21,940 nt of DNA from JAFALX01 sp050734185 (GTDB lineage: Bacteria; Chloroflexota; Dormibacteria; Aeolococcales; Aeolococcaceae): NCBI GenBank assembly GCA_050734185.1, contig JBOHUE010000162.1, positions 1 through 21,940 of the forward strand. The letters run 5' to 3'. The translations under genes and the position numbers were made by a program. How positions within the stretch are numbered: the stretch's first letter is position 1; each line of letters opens with the position of its first letter. The notes below the pieces were generated by a model. The model worked only from the letters and a program-made list of their open reading frames with translations. It did no database searches and had not been told where the DNA came from. Shown in pieces: positions 21,854 through 21,940 of the stretch.

Positions 21854-21940
21854 TCAGCCGCGGGCGCCCGCGCCGCTCGCGGCCAGTGGCGCCGGCGCGC
21901 TGATCTCCTCGAGGCGACGGTCGCGGGTCTCGATGCCTGC
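21854..21940 (-). CDS. C-terminal end of a probable MFS transporter (partial)
   Basis: Read on the - strand, the last 28 codons before a TGA at 21854-21856 give a fragment with G-I-E-T-R-D-R-R-L-E-E-I. This resembles the P-E-T-K-G-R-x-L-E-E-I motif that ends the last helix in many sugar-porter and other MFS transporters, followed by an Ala/Gly/Pro-rich tail. Most of the gene lies beyond the window, so the identification is tentative. Confidence 0.5.
   Translation of the reverse strand, partial: AGIETRDRRLEEISAPAPLAASGAGARG

Noticed and set aside
1..21940. CRISPR arrays, tRNA, rRNA, transposase genes or long repeats
   Set aside because: No regularly spaced repeats, tRNA-like cloverleaf, rRNA sequence or transposase motif was noticed. 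The only large-scale similarity is between paralogous genes.

Overview
The window is GC-rich bacterial DNA with densely packed genes, many GTG (and one TTG) starts, ATGA/GTGA start-stop overlaps, and several genes whose only visible promoter element is a TANNNT -10 box a few bases before the start codon (probable leaderless transcripts). Together with a group-1h-like hydrogenase gene and DM13, RnfD-like and BNR-propeller exported proteins, this suggests an aerobic soil-type Terrabacteria lineage (Chloroflexota, Dormibacterota or a deep actinobacterial relative). The phylum is an inference. No rRNA, tRNA, CRISPR array or insertion sequence was seen.

Region 1 (1-4415, + strand) is an accessory operon for a metalloenzyme: a winged-helix protein with a Cys/His tail, a small helical protein resembling the N-terminal part of hydrogenase-linked NifU proteins, a HyaD/HycI-type hydrogenase maturation protease, a MoxR/CoxD-type AAA+ ATPase, a CoxE-type VWA protein and a tandem ABM-like protein. 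It converges on region 2 (4528-8870, - strand): a [NiFe]-hydrogenase large-subunit-like protein under its own promoter, and upstream of it a second copy of the winged-helix Cys/His protein, a PadR-type regulator and two CooC-like ATPases. No hydrogenase small subunit is visible.

Region 3 (8958-11875) continues the ATPase theme. It holds a four-helix membrane protein, a third CooC-like ATPase on the - strand, and two more ATPases on the + strand. The third ATPase is read through an in-frame UGA. That UGA lies exactly where its neighbour has the first Cys of the CXC metal-binding motif, and a perfect 8-bp stem with a GUC loop begins 13 nt after it. This is a strong candidate for a selenocysteine-containing CooC-like protein. 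The five ATPases form a graded series at the metal site: CXC, UXC, CPCC, a single Cys, and no Cys.

Region 4 (11851-18083) encodes cell-surface proteins: a lipoprotein alpha/beta hydrolase, a DM13-domain protein, an RnfD/NqrB-like membrane protein, a membrane-anchored BNR/Asp-box propeller, and a convergent lipoprotein BNR propeller. Region 5 (18189-21847) is a dipeptide/oligopeptide-type ABC importer (binding protein and two permeases, no ATPase genes in view). The window ends in the C-terminus of an MFS-type transporter on the - strand.

The two observations most worth following are the candidate selenocysteine at the CooC metal site, and the hydrogenase-like catalytic subunit in which the bridging Cys of the L1 motif is replaced by His and the conserved active-site Arg region is altered. 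They sit in one locus with multiple metal-handling ATPases, which suggests an unusual metal centre and maturation route.
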